From Opisthocomus hoazin (lineage: Eukaryota; Chordata; Aves; Opisthocomiformes; Opisthocomidae): 64,000 bases of DNA. Position numbers and translations under genes: made by a program. Numbering within the stretch: position 1 is the stretch's first letter; every line of letters begins with the position of its first letter. The stretch lies in NCBI RefSeq assembly GCF_030867145.1, contig NC_134419.1:7405501-7469500 (forward strand), in the 5' to 3' direction. Below the pieces are notes generated by a model. That model was not told where the DNA came from. It worked only from the letters and a program-made list of their open reading frames with translations, and did no database searches. Below are positions 11,782-24,100 of the stretch, one piece after another.

Positions 11782-12560
11782 GGCGCCCGCTAGATAGCTC
11801 CCCTCAGCTCCGCGTCGGGCCGCCCCGCTCCCCTTCCGTGAGGGACGGCGGCAGCTTCCGCTTCCGGGGAGCCGCCGCCCGCTGCCATCTTATCTTTGGG
11901 CTGCAACGCCCTGGTCCGGCGGCGGCTGCGGGGCGCCAGGCACAAACATGGCGCGGCCTCCGCCCGCCCCCGCCGCCGTCTGCGCGCCGGGGGGCGGGGC
12001 TCCGGGCGGGCTTTGGCGCGAAATTCTATCGCAGCGCTGGGTAGGAGCTGGCGCTGCCGCCGCGGTGAGCGGGCCCGCGGGCCGTGAGGGAGCGGGAGGG
12101 TTGGGGGGTGAGGGCGGGTGGCGGAGCGCCTCGGGGTCTCCTCGCGTGTCCGACCCGGCCGACGCTGTGGCCTCGCCTGAGAGCCGGGAGCGGGCTCCCC
12201 GCTAAGCCGCTGGGCTGGGCTGGGCTGGGTGAGGGGGGAGCAGCATGGCGCGGCGTTCTCCCCGAGCCCCGCTTGGTTCGCGGCGGCCTCGGCCGCATGG
12301 CCGCTGCCGAGTCCGAGTGAGCGCCGGGGTGCGGGGGGGCCTCCACAGGGGTTAGATAGCCGCTGGCCTCCCCTGCGAGCGAGCGAGGCGGGCGGTGACG
12401 GGGTCCGGTGCGTTCGCCAGCGCTGGGCGTCGGGAAGGGGAGCGGAGGGCCCGTTCCCTCTTCCTCCCTCAGGAGGGGCGGCGGGGTGCTCCCCCTCAGG
12501 CCCTGCGCGCCGGGAGGGTCGGTGGCGTCTCGGTGGGTCGCCTGCAGCCTCGCCCTGCTT
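11560..12560. promoter_or_regulatory. CpG island and divergent PRPF38A/ORC1 promoter
   Basis: GC- and CpG-dense sequence covers PRPF38A coding exon 1, the intergenic gap and the ORC1 5' leader, contrasting with AT-rich flanks. The PRPF38A ATG (11781, minus) and the likely ORC1 first exon (ending at donor CGCG|GTGAGC, 12064/12065) are about 280 bp apart, head to head. No TATA box is evident. A YY1-like GCCATCTT lies at 11884-11891 and an E2F site at 12012-12023. Exact start sites are not determinable from sequence. Confidence 0.85.
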
Positions 12561-12622
12561 TTCTTTTTAAATAATAATCGAAAAATCGCTGGTTTATTTG
12601 TTTTAGCTTTTCCTTGGGAGTC
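12000..12622 (+). other. ORC1: ORC1 5' leader and first intron
   Basis: A non-coding first exon probably ends at 12064 (CGCG|GTGAGC). Intron 1 runs to the TTTTAG acceptor at 12606, and 16 nt of leader precede the ATG. The intron is CpG-rich with a GGGCT pentamer run near 12208-12230. Predicted peptides from this island on either strand are composition artefacts. Confidence 0.65.
12012..12023 (+). promoter_or_regulatory. ORC1: Near-palindromic E2F site upstream of ORC1
   Basis: TTTGGCGCGAAA matches the E2F/DP consensus TTTSSCGC on both strands. It sits about 40-50 bp upstream of the presumed first ORC1 donor at 12065, close to where transcription should start. Mammalian ORC1 is a known E2F target activated at the G1/S transition, so cell-cycle control is likely conserved. 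Binding itself is inferred. Confidence 0.75.
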
Positions 12623-15180
12623 ATGAACACTCGACAGCAGAGCAGGGTTATCTACTCCTGGTATGGAAAGCCGATGAGCTCGGACAGGAAGCTGAGGACT
12701 TTGCAGTACAAGTAAATAACATTTATTTCTGGCTTTATTTTGTAATCAGTGAAGGTTTCTTTAGCTTTCTGTCATCATTTAACGCGGCAGCCAGTAAGGA
12801 GTAGTGGTTTTGAGCACTGTGTCACCACACCGTATTTATAGAACAAAAATGTTGTTGCAAAACTCTTGAATTATGAATTGTATAAACAAAACTATTTATT
12901 CAATCTGCGGATAAGTGTTAACTGTCCATTTGAAATATATGTGAAAGCTTTTAATCAGGAAACTCAATTATAGGCTTTTATCTGTAAGATTGGCAGGCGA
13001 TAAGATTTAATGATATGTGAATTATAAAGAATATTAAATTCTGTTAATCGGAATGCACTTATCACTTTCTAGGGGAATCCTGATTAAATCAGAAAGAAGC
13101 AGAACAGAAAACTGTATTCAACTTGGCGAATTTGTTTTAGTAGAAGGGGAGAATGCAGATCAACCTTTTGTGGCACAACTCCTGGATTTATATGAAGATG
13201 GTAAGAGAAATAAAAATTTGCCTACTATCTGAGACATCTTAAAACATTTTAAAGATACCTGTTTCATGGGGATGTATTTAGCCCATAACCTCATATCACT
13301 GGCCTGATTTATTAAGGAAATTAGGCTTAGGTAGTCACTGCTTCTGTGTTCATGTGCTCCCCAAATATTTGGGGCCGGTGGCTATTTTCAACTAAATTTG
13401 ATAGATCAGCAGAGAGTTTAAAGACATTAAATTTTTACAGCCTTTTTGCTTAGTTGTCTAATTTTAAAGAAAAGGTCCTTGAGGATGGTAGTGTGAGCTC
13501 ATCCTTTAATTAGAGGTTGGAGAATCCAAATGGAACAAGAACACTGCAGCCTTGGAACCTGCATCTTATTAGACATCAGGGAATTTAGCAATAAGATACA
13601 AGGCTGAATAAATGGGGCTCAGTACTTCTGTCCCTTGTAGAATTCCTTGTTTATAGATAAAGGTAGATACTAAAAGATAAATCATGGAAGGTGAGTGATA
13701 CAAAAACACTGTCTGAGTCCAAATTGGAAACTACTCATTAGCTATTTCTGATTTCTTTGACCGACTTTTGTTGTTTGTTTTGCACCAGCGTAATAATTTT
13801 TTAATCTTTACTCTTTTAAAATACATACCACTCCAGCCTACTTATTTACTAATGCAGATTTATTGTGATATAACTGGATATTCTTTTCATGATGGAATAA
13901 AACCCGTGAAGCTTCCTTGAGAACAAGATTTTCCTTTTGTTCTATATTTTCGACAACTTTGTTAAAGATATGTGGCTTTGGTTTTCATTCAAAGATGAAC
14001 ACCTAAAAATGTAGAGAGGAACTCAATATTCAATTGTAATACGTTTCAAATGTTTCTTTTAACTCTCCACACTGAGAGTTTGAATAGAGTTTATTCAGAT
14101 CTTCTTCTAGATGTTTCAACAGCACCATTCTCTGCGTTGTTAGGCAGTTAATAAATATGTTTCTAGTTTACCTCTAAAATAACATTGAAATTATAAATAC
14201 TGTTCTGAAACTTCTCAATTCTCCTTTTATGTCACTGTTTTCAGTTAGTGGGGTCCGATTAGATCATATTTATGCAAATAAGGAACCTCTTCATTTGTGA
14301 CAGTGAACTGGTGGATCAGCTGGTCTGCAGGCGTTTTGTGATTGAGATGCTGTGTAGGTGTTACCTTTGTCCTTGAAAGTCTCAACTCAAACATTTTAAT
14401 TTAGCTTAGAAAATGGGAATTTTTACCAGATGCTTTCTCACCTGTGTCCAGGGAGGGTTTCTGACCTTGATGGCATTTCAGCTAAAGTCATTGAAGTCTG
14501 GTGATAACTATTTGTTATGCAATAACATTGTTAATGTTCACTGACTTTTTTCCATCGTTACAGGTGCTCAGCAGAAACATGCAGTTGTGCAGTGGTTCTC
14601 GCATATTACAGAGATACCTCAGAATAAACGGAAACTGCTTAAAAGAGAGATTTCTCCCCAAGAGGTGTTTTTTGATCAAATTCCTGGCTATGACACAGAT
14701 ATAGCTGTGGAGACCATTATTAAAAGTGTCATGGTATGTAATGCAGCCCCTTTATACATAGAGGGAAGAAAGAAAGAAGCAATATGAAAAGCTAATAGAA
14801 CAGTGCATCTTATTCCCTCCCAAGCCAAATGTGTATTTGTTAATGCAGTTAACATAGGATAGTTGATAACTGTTGATAGTCTGTCTTTCCTCCATCTTGA
14901 AATGACTTTGGTTGTTGGCAGCCAGGTCATTTAGAGATTTGTGTGGAAAGAAGTAATGTGAATGGGTGTCCTGCTGTGCAATCAACTTATGCTACTGTCA
15001 ATGTAGGTGGAAGGTGTTGCCCTGTATAATGAAGGATTGCATGAATTCCAGTCATAAGCTCTGCGAGTAGAAAATAATTGAATATTAAATTAACAGTAAA
15101 TGTTAAGGTGTATGTGTTTTGGTGTTTTCTGGTTTTGCAGGTAATACCTCTGCATCTGGGGGAAGAACTACCTATTCCAT
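12623..15180 (+). other. ORC1: ORC1 BAH domain exons
   Basis: Residues about 8-145 are encoded by the exons at 12623, 13073, 14564 and the start of 15141. Alignment by eye to human ORC1: YSWYGKP against [40 protein letters not shown] and VIPLHL. In human ORC1 this domain reads H4K20me2. Here the cage Trp is kept (W83) and the Glu is kept (E89), but positions equivalent to two cage tyrosines appear to be Phe (F62) and Asp (D110); see findings. Intron 13201-14563 (1.4 kb) is AT-rich with nothing recognisable. Confidence 0.8.
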
Positions 15181-18100
15181 TAAACAAGAAACAAACTTTC
15201 TATGTAAAACAGTCTTGGGATGGGAAGTGCTTTAAGGCTTTGTCCCCTGACACATTCTCAAAGCTGAAAGAAGCTAATAAGAAAGGAGATGGCATCCGAA
15301 ACTCTACAAACTCATTCATTCCTTTGGACATCATTTCCCCCCTGAAAAAGGAGAGAGAGAGTGTTGTTTGGAGTGCTACAAAACCAAAAAATGCTGAGTT
15401 GGAAATAGAATCAAAACATTCTGCTTCTAAGTCCTCCCTGGCTAAGGAGCGACATTCACAAAGAGTGGCTAGTGGCATGAAAACTCCAACAGCGAGGAAG
15501 AAGTTGCAGTTAAACAGTATGTATATGGCACTATTCAGTCATTCGGTAGTTTTGAACGTCATCTGTTTTGTGCCTCTTCATTTTGGGTAGTTCAAACAAT
15601 GGTAATATTCAACATCAGTATTTTTGGCTGCCTTATTCAGGCTTTGGGGTTAGCCCAAGCTTTTTGGGTGTATCAGTTGTTTGTCTTACATCTGTTATTT
15701 CAAGCAACTGTACTGCTTATATCCAACTGCAGTTGCAAATGCTTTAGTTGTAACTGGTAAGTCTAAATTAAAGTGCTTGGTGGCTGAAATTCTACCAATC
15801 AGCCTAACTTGACCTCAGAATGTCTCACTTTCATTATCTTCTGACTAATGGTATGCTGGAGTGTTTACATTGGGCTGACTGAATAAGCACATTTGATCCT
15901 GTGTAACATGCCATATTTTCAAACTGGAGCCTGAGTAATGTTGTAAGTAATAGAGGTGGGTTAGAAAAATGAAAAAGTCTGTTCTGTTTAGTCATCTTTT
16001 GTGGAGGAAGTGTATGCCTTCTGGTGATTCAGTTCCTTGTTTCTGGAGTGTAATGCCATCTACTTTCAATTAGATTACAGCCAGGGAGCCAGTTGTACCA
16101 TGTCTTCTGAAAGTTAACCAAACCAGCCATATTAAAGCCTGACAGAAGTTCATTTTGCTCTTAATTCCTAGGTCCCACAAGATCTCCTAGAGGCAGGCTC
16201 CTGGGATGTGAAGTGTTGGAACTTCTGGATGATGACTGTGATGCTATAGCACTGTTAGAACCATCAGCTACTAAAAGAAAAGTGAAATTCACTGGCATTT
16301 TAGGCTCGCCACCAAAAATGCCTTGCGCTAATGAGAAGTCAAAGTCCATGTTTGATACTGCAGAGGACTGGCAGAAGTTTAGCGATACAGTACAATTATC
16401 CCCCTATAATAAGGTCAAAGACTCCAGTGAGAAAACCAAGGATCTTAATACAAAAGATGACATTATATCGTAAGTGATAGCCTTTTGATAATTATTTTCA
16501 TATGGGTTTTTATTTGTATGTAGTTCTTTTCAAGCACACTTACGAAAGACTTCTGGAGAGAAAAGCAGGTGAAGTCTCCGTGTGAACCTTGTTTTGCCTG
16601 TTGAGATCACTGAGAGGGGAATAGTCTAAATAGTTAAAAGTGCACTGTGGTGAAGCTCTAAAAAGTGTGTTACTTGGAGGTGAATGAAAAATTGTGGAGA
16701 TCATAAGTGGAATTGGCTTTAAAGATGGGCAAAAGCAGTTTGTGGTTGCAAGAACAGACAAGTTTGGAAATGGGAATGGTAGGATGATATGAAAGGGAAT
16801 TGAAGCCATATTGATCGTTATGGTTTGTACTCATCAGTACGGATAAAAATCCATTTCCCTGCAGTCATTATATGACTGTCATACAGGCTCAGATGTGCCG
16901 AGCTTATGACAACTATTGAGATACGCTGAACTATAGAAAGGGATGCGATTAGCCTCATGAGAGTTCTCGTGATAATTGTATGTATACTTTCATGCTAATT
17001 TTTATGTAGAATAGAAATCAGGACTCAAAAAGCTTAATTGTTTAAATATATCTTCACATAGCCTTTAAAAATGGCGTTAAGCTGGGGCAGGAGGAGAATG
17101 GATAAGACTGGTAGAAAGTGTAAGAAGCCAAAAACCAGTCACGTTCCTCCTTTCCTCCTTTCAAAGAGTAAAGATGTGGGTGCAACGCTTGGTGTATCTG
17201 CACCCCATTTTTGACACTTATTGTAGAGCAAAAAAAATTTACTTTTCATTAATAAGGTAATAGCATTTCAGTGGTATTTATAGATCTAAAAAAATTGTGA
17301 GAACTGTCTACAAATAATTAAAGTAATTCATCTTGATTTTATGTCCTGTGAACTAAAAGGAAAGCTGTATTAACAGTAAAGTGTTTCAGTGGTCGGGATG
17401 AAGTGCCCAAGAAGACAACCAAGGAATCTCAAAACACAGATAGAAAAATCTGCTCCAAAGGGCAGATCAAAGAGATGCCCAAAGAAAATTGTATTAGTTT
17501 TTCTCTTAAAAAAGGAAAAAAAAACAAACCAAAAAAACCCACAGAAACCCAAAACAACAACAAAACCCCCCTACTATTCTGAGCCCCTGTCCCTGCAGTT
17601 TACCAATGTTATATTTGCCACATAATTTGGCTGCTAATTCAACTGTGTCAGCATCTGTTCAGTGCTTTTCGCCAGCGTATATGGGTCTAACTGGAGAAGT
17701 GAGGGAAAGCTGTTCTCATGCAGCAGCTGTCAGTCAGTGTCAGTCTGTGAAATAACTGCTGTTGCCAGCTGAGGGTGCCTCAGGAGGCAAAGCGATGTAG
17801 TGTTGGTAGGGTCTCAGACACATTTATTCTGAACTAATGCTAGTGCAGTCACTGTTGCCGCAGCATCACAGGTCACCTGGCAGCTCTGGCTCATGTGGAC
17901 TCGAGGTGTCTGTCTCTTTAGACTTAGCAGCTTTCCTCAGCTGGTTTATAGAAACACTTACACGTTACTGTAAGAATCCTTACAGTACAGACCATGAATG
18001 AACTATAGTAAATATTTTGTGGCTTTCTTGTCAAAGATCTATTGAAGAGAGGGTGGAAGAGGGGGGAAAATTGTGCTGTGCTATCCATGACATAGCTAAT

Positions 18101-21100
18101 CTGTTAATAGCTGTGAACAAGAATTCATACTGGATTGACAGCCATAACAATTAAGCTTGAAGTTTGAAAGGCCTTCTCTCCATCTTTACAAGTGTGATGC
18201 AAAGAGGAAATACAAATAGCTTTGTATTCTTTCTTTACAGTTTAATTGGGCATCAGGAACTGGGTAGTCAGAGCCCTGTATTGACCCCTCGTTCTCGTAG
18301 AACATGCGCACAGAAAACAAGCGCTCGCATTGCAGAGCAAATCAGGTAAACTTTTACGTCCATGATATCTTACTCAGATTGCTATTGATAGCTTGAAGCC
18401 TTGAGAATTTGTATAGCTTGATATTGAAATTCAGACGGCTCTAGAAGCACAGCTTAACTGCAGTGTGAGTAAAAATTTTCTTATGCTCAGAAACATAAAG
18501 CCGACTCATGGTGTTCATCAGAAAAATTACTTCCTTTTAAATGTGTCTGTTAAATAGCCATGGAAAGTTAACTGCTCGAGTGGAAAATATGTTGGCTTGC
18601 TGATTATGATGACTACAGAAGAAGCTGAAAATGTACAAATGATACTCTGTAGTGTGTAGAGTTGTATATATTTTCTTAAAACTCATGTAATTTGTTTCTC
18701 GTAGCATATTAAATTCACTACAGTTGAACCAGGAAGAGGATTTTCTGTCTAGCTCAGACAGCTCTTACTCTTCAAGTAGTGAGGAAGTAGAGAGTGATGT
18801 GCTCTGTACACCGGAAAAGAAAACTAAACGAAGCAGAATATTCAGCACCCCAAAATCTTCAAGGAAGTCTTCAGTTCACACTCCTGCTAAGACCCTGAAG
18901 AAAACTGTAAGGTTCCATATAGAAGAGATGGTTTTATTATTTCTGAGCCAATTATTTGAATGCTTGATGCGTGTGTACTGAAGTGTCTGAACCCCTTAGC
19001 TTTTAGTGAAATAAGTCTTGATTCATATGATCTTTGATACAAGTTATGCAAATGTATAAAACACTTGTGTTTGTGAATGTTGATCAGAAAACTCTAGCCT
19101 AAACAAGGAAAATATTGGATTGGGCTGGAGTGGAACAAACTGATGAGTCCATTTATGGCCAACATTTTTACTTTTATTGTAAGCTGCTCACTGAGACATT
19201 TTAGTTCTATTTCTGTATAGTCTTTGTTGAGTGCAGGCTACATACGTAGCAGAAAGCCGTAAGACCAACTGCATGATTGGCAGTAGAGGTGTCCTGATTC
19301 CTGAAAGCTTACCAGTGTGCAGATGGTTACCAGCGCAAACGGGATGCTCTGCAGCGTTAATGGCAGCACCAAAGAGTGTGGCCAGCAGTTTCTCTTAGTG
19401 TCGTGGCTGCTGATGGAGATGGGATACCAGGCTGCGTGCATCTTAGGCCTGACTCATGCAGACTTTATTCAGCACTATAGCCAGGTACATATTGTTAACA
19501 GCTAGTTTTTGCTCTGTGTTTATGAAATGTCTAATGCAGAAAACCTAGTATAACTAGAGCTTGTAAGCACAACATAAAAGAATAATTAAGATATCGTGTG
19601 GTTTTTTTTGTTTGGACAATGAAATTCAGATAGGTCGGTTTCTAGTTACTTGCTGTTTCTTAAGAAGCAGATCGCTTTGTAACACAGCACTTCAGAAAGG
19701 CATAAACACTTCAAAAATTCTTCAGACAGTTAAAAGATGTAGTTGTCACTGTCACCACCTCCCTTCCAGTTTCTTTTTTCCCTTAGGAAGCAAAGACCAT
19801 GAGGCTTGTTTGGTAATTCCTTTTGTAAATGCTGTTTCCCTGTTCATCTTGTACTCGGGCATCACCGGGTAGTCTTTGTGCGTAAGTGGTGTTTGTGAAA
19901 CTTGTATGGAATGTCAGTCTCCAGTAGACGTTGCTGTATGTAGAAAATCTGTTTGAGGTTGTAACTTTTCTTTGTAGCCTTTACCAGGAACACCTAAGAC
20001 ACCCCGGAATGCAACTCCTGAAATTCCCAGACGCAACCATGCAGCACAGAAACCGGCCAGTGTACTAGAAGAAGCCAGATTAAGGTAAGTGTGCGCAGGG
20101 AAGGAAATAATCTTTTTCGTGTGTCAGGTATACATAGCAGTAGGCTATGCTGAAATAGGGAAATGTCATCTTTACCATATTGAATAAATTTGTTAAAAAT
20201 ACATGGTGTTTGATACCAGAAGAGCGTTTGTGAATTTGCAGTACAATACTAGATTTACAAATACTAGTAGTATTTACAATACTGCTTTTACAAATTCATA
20301 TTATTATAACCAGTCGATGCCAAGTTCTTCAGAATTAGGTATCTGTCTTTATTCTGTGCAAAATAAGAAAAACAAAGATCCTTTCTTACTAGCTTTAGAT
20401 TTTAAAGGTACAAGATCTGTCTCGTCCTGGTGTGTGAAAAAGCTTCACAGGTATTGTTGTAGATCTTTGAAGTGGACAAAAGATGCGTTCAGGACTGACT
20501 GTATCTTTCAAATTGAATTTTAGTTTTTCTAAGTTTCCTATAAGTGGTCTCCCCTGTTCTATCCTACCTCTACATTGACTTAAACATTTTTTTGTGAATT
20601 AAAACAGCTAGATCTTTATTGCTGCATATTCATGCTATTTGTTTATGAAGATGACTGTTCAGCCCTCTTAAAACTTAAAAGCACATACAGAAAGACTAGG
20701 CTATTTCTTTTGGGATACTTGACATTGGTGTTCACACTTAAGTATGTAAAAGATTTGAAAAAGTACAACTGTGAAAGGTGGAGCCCTGGCTATTTTGTTT
20801 CCCTCAGTAGGTCATTCATGTAGAACTGCAAAAATGCAAGCCTTGCACCTCCTGTTTCAATTTTCTTTTCTTTTTTAATCAAAAGGCTGCACGTTTCTGC
20901 TGTCCCAGACTGTCTGCCTTGTCGTGAGGAAGAATTCCAGGATATCTATAACTTTGTGGAAAGCAAACTTATTGATGGTACAGGAGGGTGAGTTTGGTGG
21001 TGAGACTGTAACCAAGATCACATCTACCTATGGCATAACAGCAGTCAGACAATCAAAACTAGTTTTCTTTAAAAAGTTATCATCACTTGGCTGAATTGAA

Positions 21101-24100
21101 GTTCCTAGTTGAATTTTCCTGGTATTTTTCTTCCTTAAGAAAGATTGTGCATCGAAATAATGTGGGCTCCTTTATTGTACAGGTTCAAATTAAAGACCAA
21201 AATATAACTAGTGAATTTTAGATATCTGGGAAACCTTTTTTTTTTAAAAAAAAAAAAAGAGGTAAATTACATTTATAATGTATGTTAGGTTGTTAATTGC
21301 TTTAGTAGTAATAAAAGTCCTCACGATCCTCCGATGTGTTATGTGTCCCAGTTTGCAAATAAAGTAACTGAAATATAAGGAATTGCCTGAAGTGACAGAG
21401 GAGTAGTATTTGAGGCTGGTCTCAGAGCCCAGGAATTCAGGCTCATTAATCCCAAGAGTGTTACCATTTTGCGCAGGCTGCTGAAAAGGTGGGGTTTTTT
21501 CCTTTTGTAGGTGCATGTACATTTCTGGAGTGCCTGGAACAGGTAAAACTGCAACTGTTCATGAAGTAATTCGGTGCCTTCAGCAAGCTGCAGAAAATGA
21601 TGACCTACCATCCTTCCAGTTTGTAGAGATCAACGGCATGAAGCTGACTGACCCTCACCAAGCTTACGTGCAGATACTAGAGGTAAGTAAAGCCTCTTCA
21701 ATGGCTCTAGTTTGAAAGAAGATGAGATACTGTGCTTTACCATCAAAACTTCAATGTGTTACGCTATTCAAGGCACTTAACATATCAATACTTCCAAGTA
21801 GTCCCTCTGAGAGACAGTATGCTTTTATCTTAGAGCTGGTTAAAAAATAATTAACTTAAGGCCATCACCAGCTTCTTGAACTACTTTGCTTTCAGCTGGG
21901 TAAGGGCAGTGGCTAGGAAATAGCCTGGTTTCCTACAGCCACTCAGGTTTAAAAAAAAAAAAAAAAATCTAAACCAGATTATTTTTATTTTTTCCCTTTC
22001 TATAACTCTTTCTGCACATGTATGTTTAGAAAGTTACAGACGTGAGAACTCTGGAAGTCAGTGTAGTGGTGGAATGATTACTAGAAGGGTCCTAATTGGT
22101 CTGTCATCACAGCAATCCAGCTAAAGAGGGACTGTCTCTGTGAACAATACTGTATTCCAGATTTCCACAAGCTAGTCTGCAGCATCTCATCTGGGACTAC
22201 TGGCTGCGCTTGCATTTATGTGGGTGTGAATTAACCTTCTGAGGACTGGATTAACGTCACCCAACGGGTGTTAGACAGTAACAGCTCAAGACCTTTGTCA
22301 GTCTAGGCTGTCTTTAAGCCAGTGACCTGGAAATGAAATGATGGTTTCCTGAAGCATTTAGTCCCTTTTCTTATAAATTTCTGTCCCATTTATTGAAGTT
22401 TAACATCTTCTATCTGAGCAGTTAATGGCATACGTTGTTCCAATATCCCTGTCCTCATAGTTGGGAGATAAACTTGCATATTTGCATCCTTTCCTCGAAC
22501 CAGCGTAGACTGTGTCTTGCTGAGGAATTTGTAGTAGCCAGGTCACTGTTTCTTTAGCATAGTGAAATGCTTCATGACTATTACCTTATCTCATGGTAAT
22601 GTTAGTGTATTTTAACACTCTTTGTTCCTATCCCCGTCAGCATATGTCTTTAAAATTAATAAAGAATAGGCCTTTGGAAGTAAAACTTGTTGCCCACTGT
22701 GGGCCCGGAACTCTTTAAGCTAGCCCAGTTGAGTATCCTTGAGGGGAGCATGTAGTCAAATGAACAACTTATTTCTTGGGTTCCTTCTGCCTCAGCTGTT
22801 ATCCGAGTACCCTAGCTAGGCTGCTGCTACTTTTCTGATTGCTGCATCTCTTGCTGTGGGTCGATCTTGAGCTCCAGTTTGCTGATGTTTCTTTGCATGA
22901 CTCTGAAGCAAATTCTGGAGTGTACACTACTGCAGTTACCTCACTGTCATAGGAAAGTTTATAAAGAAGGAAACAGGGACAGGAAGGCCTGACAGATAAA
23001 AGTGATAAGGTTAAACACCTGGGTACAAGAAGCGTGCCAGTTCCACCACTGCAAACTGAACGCTGGTGTATTGGATGCCCAGTTCCAGAGCTGTAGAATC
23101 GGGATCCTCGGATCCAGCTGCTTTCTATGATTGATTCAGACTGTCCTGACTGACTTGGAAACATGAAACAAGTATAGATTATACATTATTGTTATGCTCC
23201 GCTTTTTTGGGGAATTACAGAATCTCAGGTCAGCTTTTAAGGGATTCTGGAGAACAAATACAACTTTCAAATGCAGTCTCCATTTTGCTGTATGGCTGAC
23301 TCTGAACTACATTGGATAATTGATTCAGCATATATAGTGTAATTTTGAAATGTCATACTTTAATTTCTGTATATCTTTGGACCTGCAAAGGAACGGGTTA
23401 TATACAGTCAGCTCATCTGTTTTGCCACATAGTATGGGCCGGATGAGTGGTCGGTGAGGTGGATTGAGAACTGGCTGAATGGCAGAACTCAGAGGGTTGT
23501 CATCAGCAGCACTGAGTCTAGTTGGAGGCCGGTAACTAGTGGTGTCCTTTAGGGGTCAGTACTGGGCCCAGTCTTGTTCAACTTCTTCATCAACGACCTG
23601 GATGAAGAGTTGGAGTGTACCCTCAGCAAGTTTGCTGATGACACCAAACTGGGAGGAGTGGTGGATACACCAGCAGGCTGTGCTGCCATTCAGCGTGACC
23701 TGGACAGGCTGGAGAGTTGGGCAGAGAGGAACCTGATGAGGTTCAACAAGGGCAAATGCAGGGTCCTGCACCTGGGGAGGAACAACCCCATGCATCAGTA
23801 CAGGCTTGGGGCGGACCTGCTGCAGAGCAGCTCTGCGGAGAGGGACCTGGGTGTCCTAGTGGATGACAGGTTAACCATGAGCCAGCAGTGTTTCCTGGCT
23901 GCCAAGAAGACCAATGGCATTCTGGGATGCATCAAGAGGAGTGTGGCCAGCAGGTCGAGGGAGGTTCTCCTTCCCCTCTACTCAGCCCTGATGAGGCCCC
24001 ATCTGGAGTACTGTGTCCAGTTCTGGGCTCCCCAGTTCAAGAAAGATGAGGAGCTACTGGAGAGAGTCCAGCAGAGGGCTACAAGGATGATGAGGGGACT

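Noticed and set aside
12026-12570. Several 80-110-codon frames in the PRPF38A/ORC1 CpG island
   Set aside because: Proline/arginine-rich translations of GC-rich leader and intron sequence, overlapping each other on both strands.
22799-23164. A 121-codon minus-strand frame in an ORC1 intron
   Set aside because: Ser-rich, with no recognisable domain and no splice partner. Chance is the simplest explanation.
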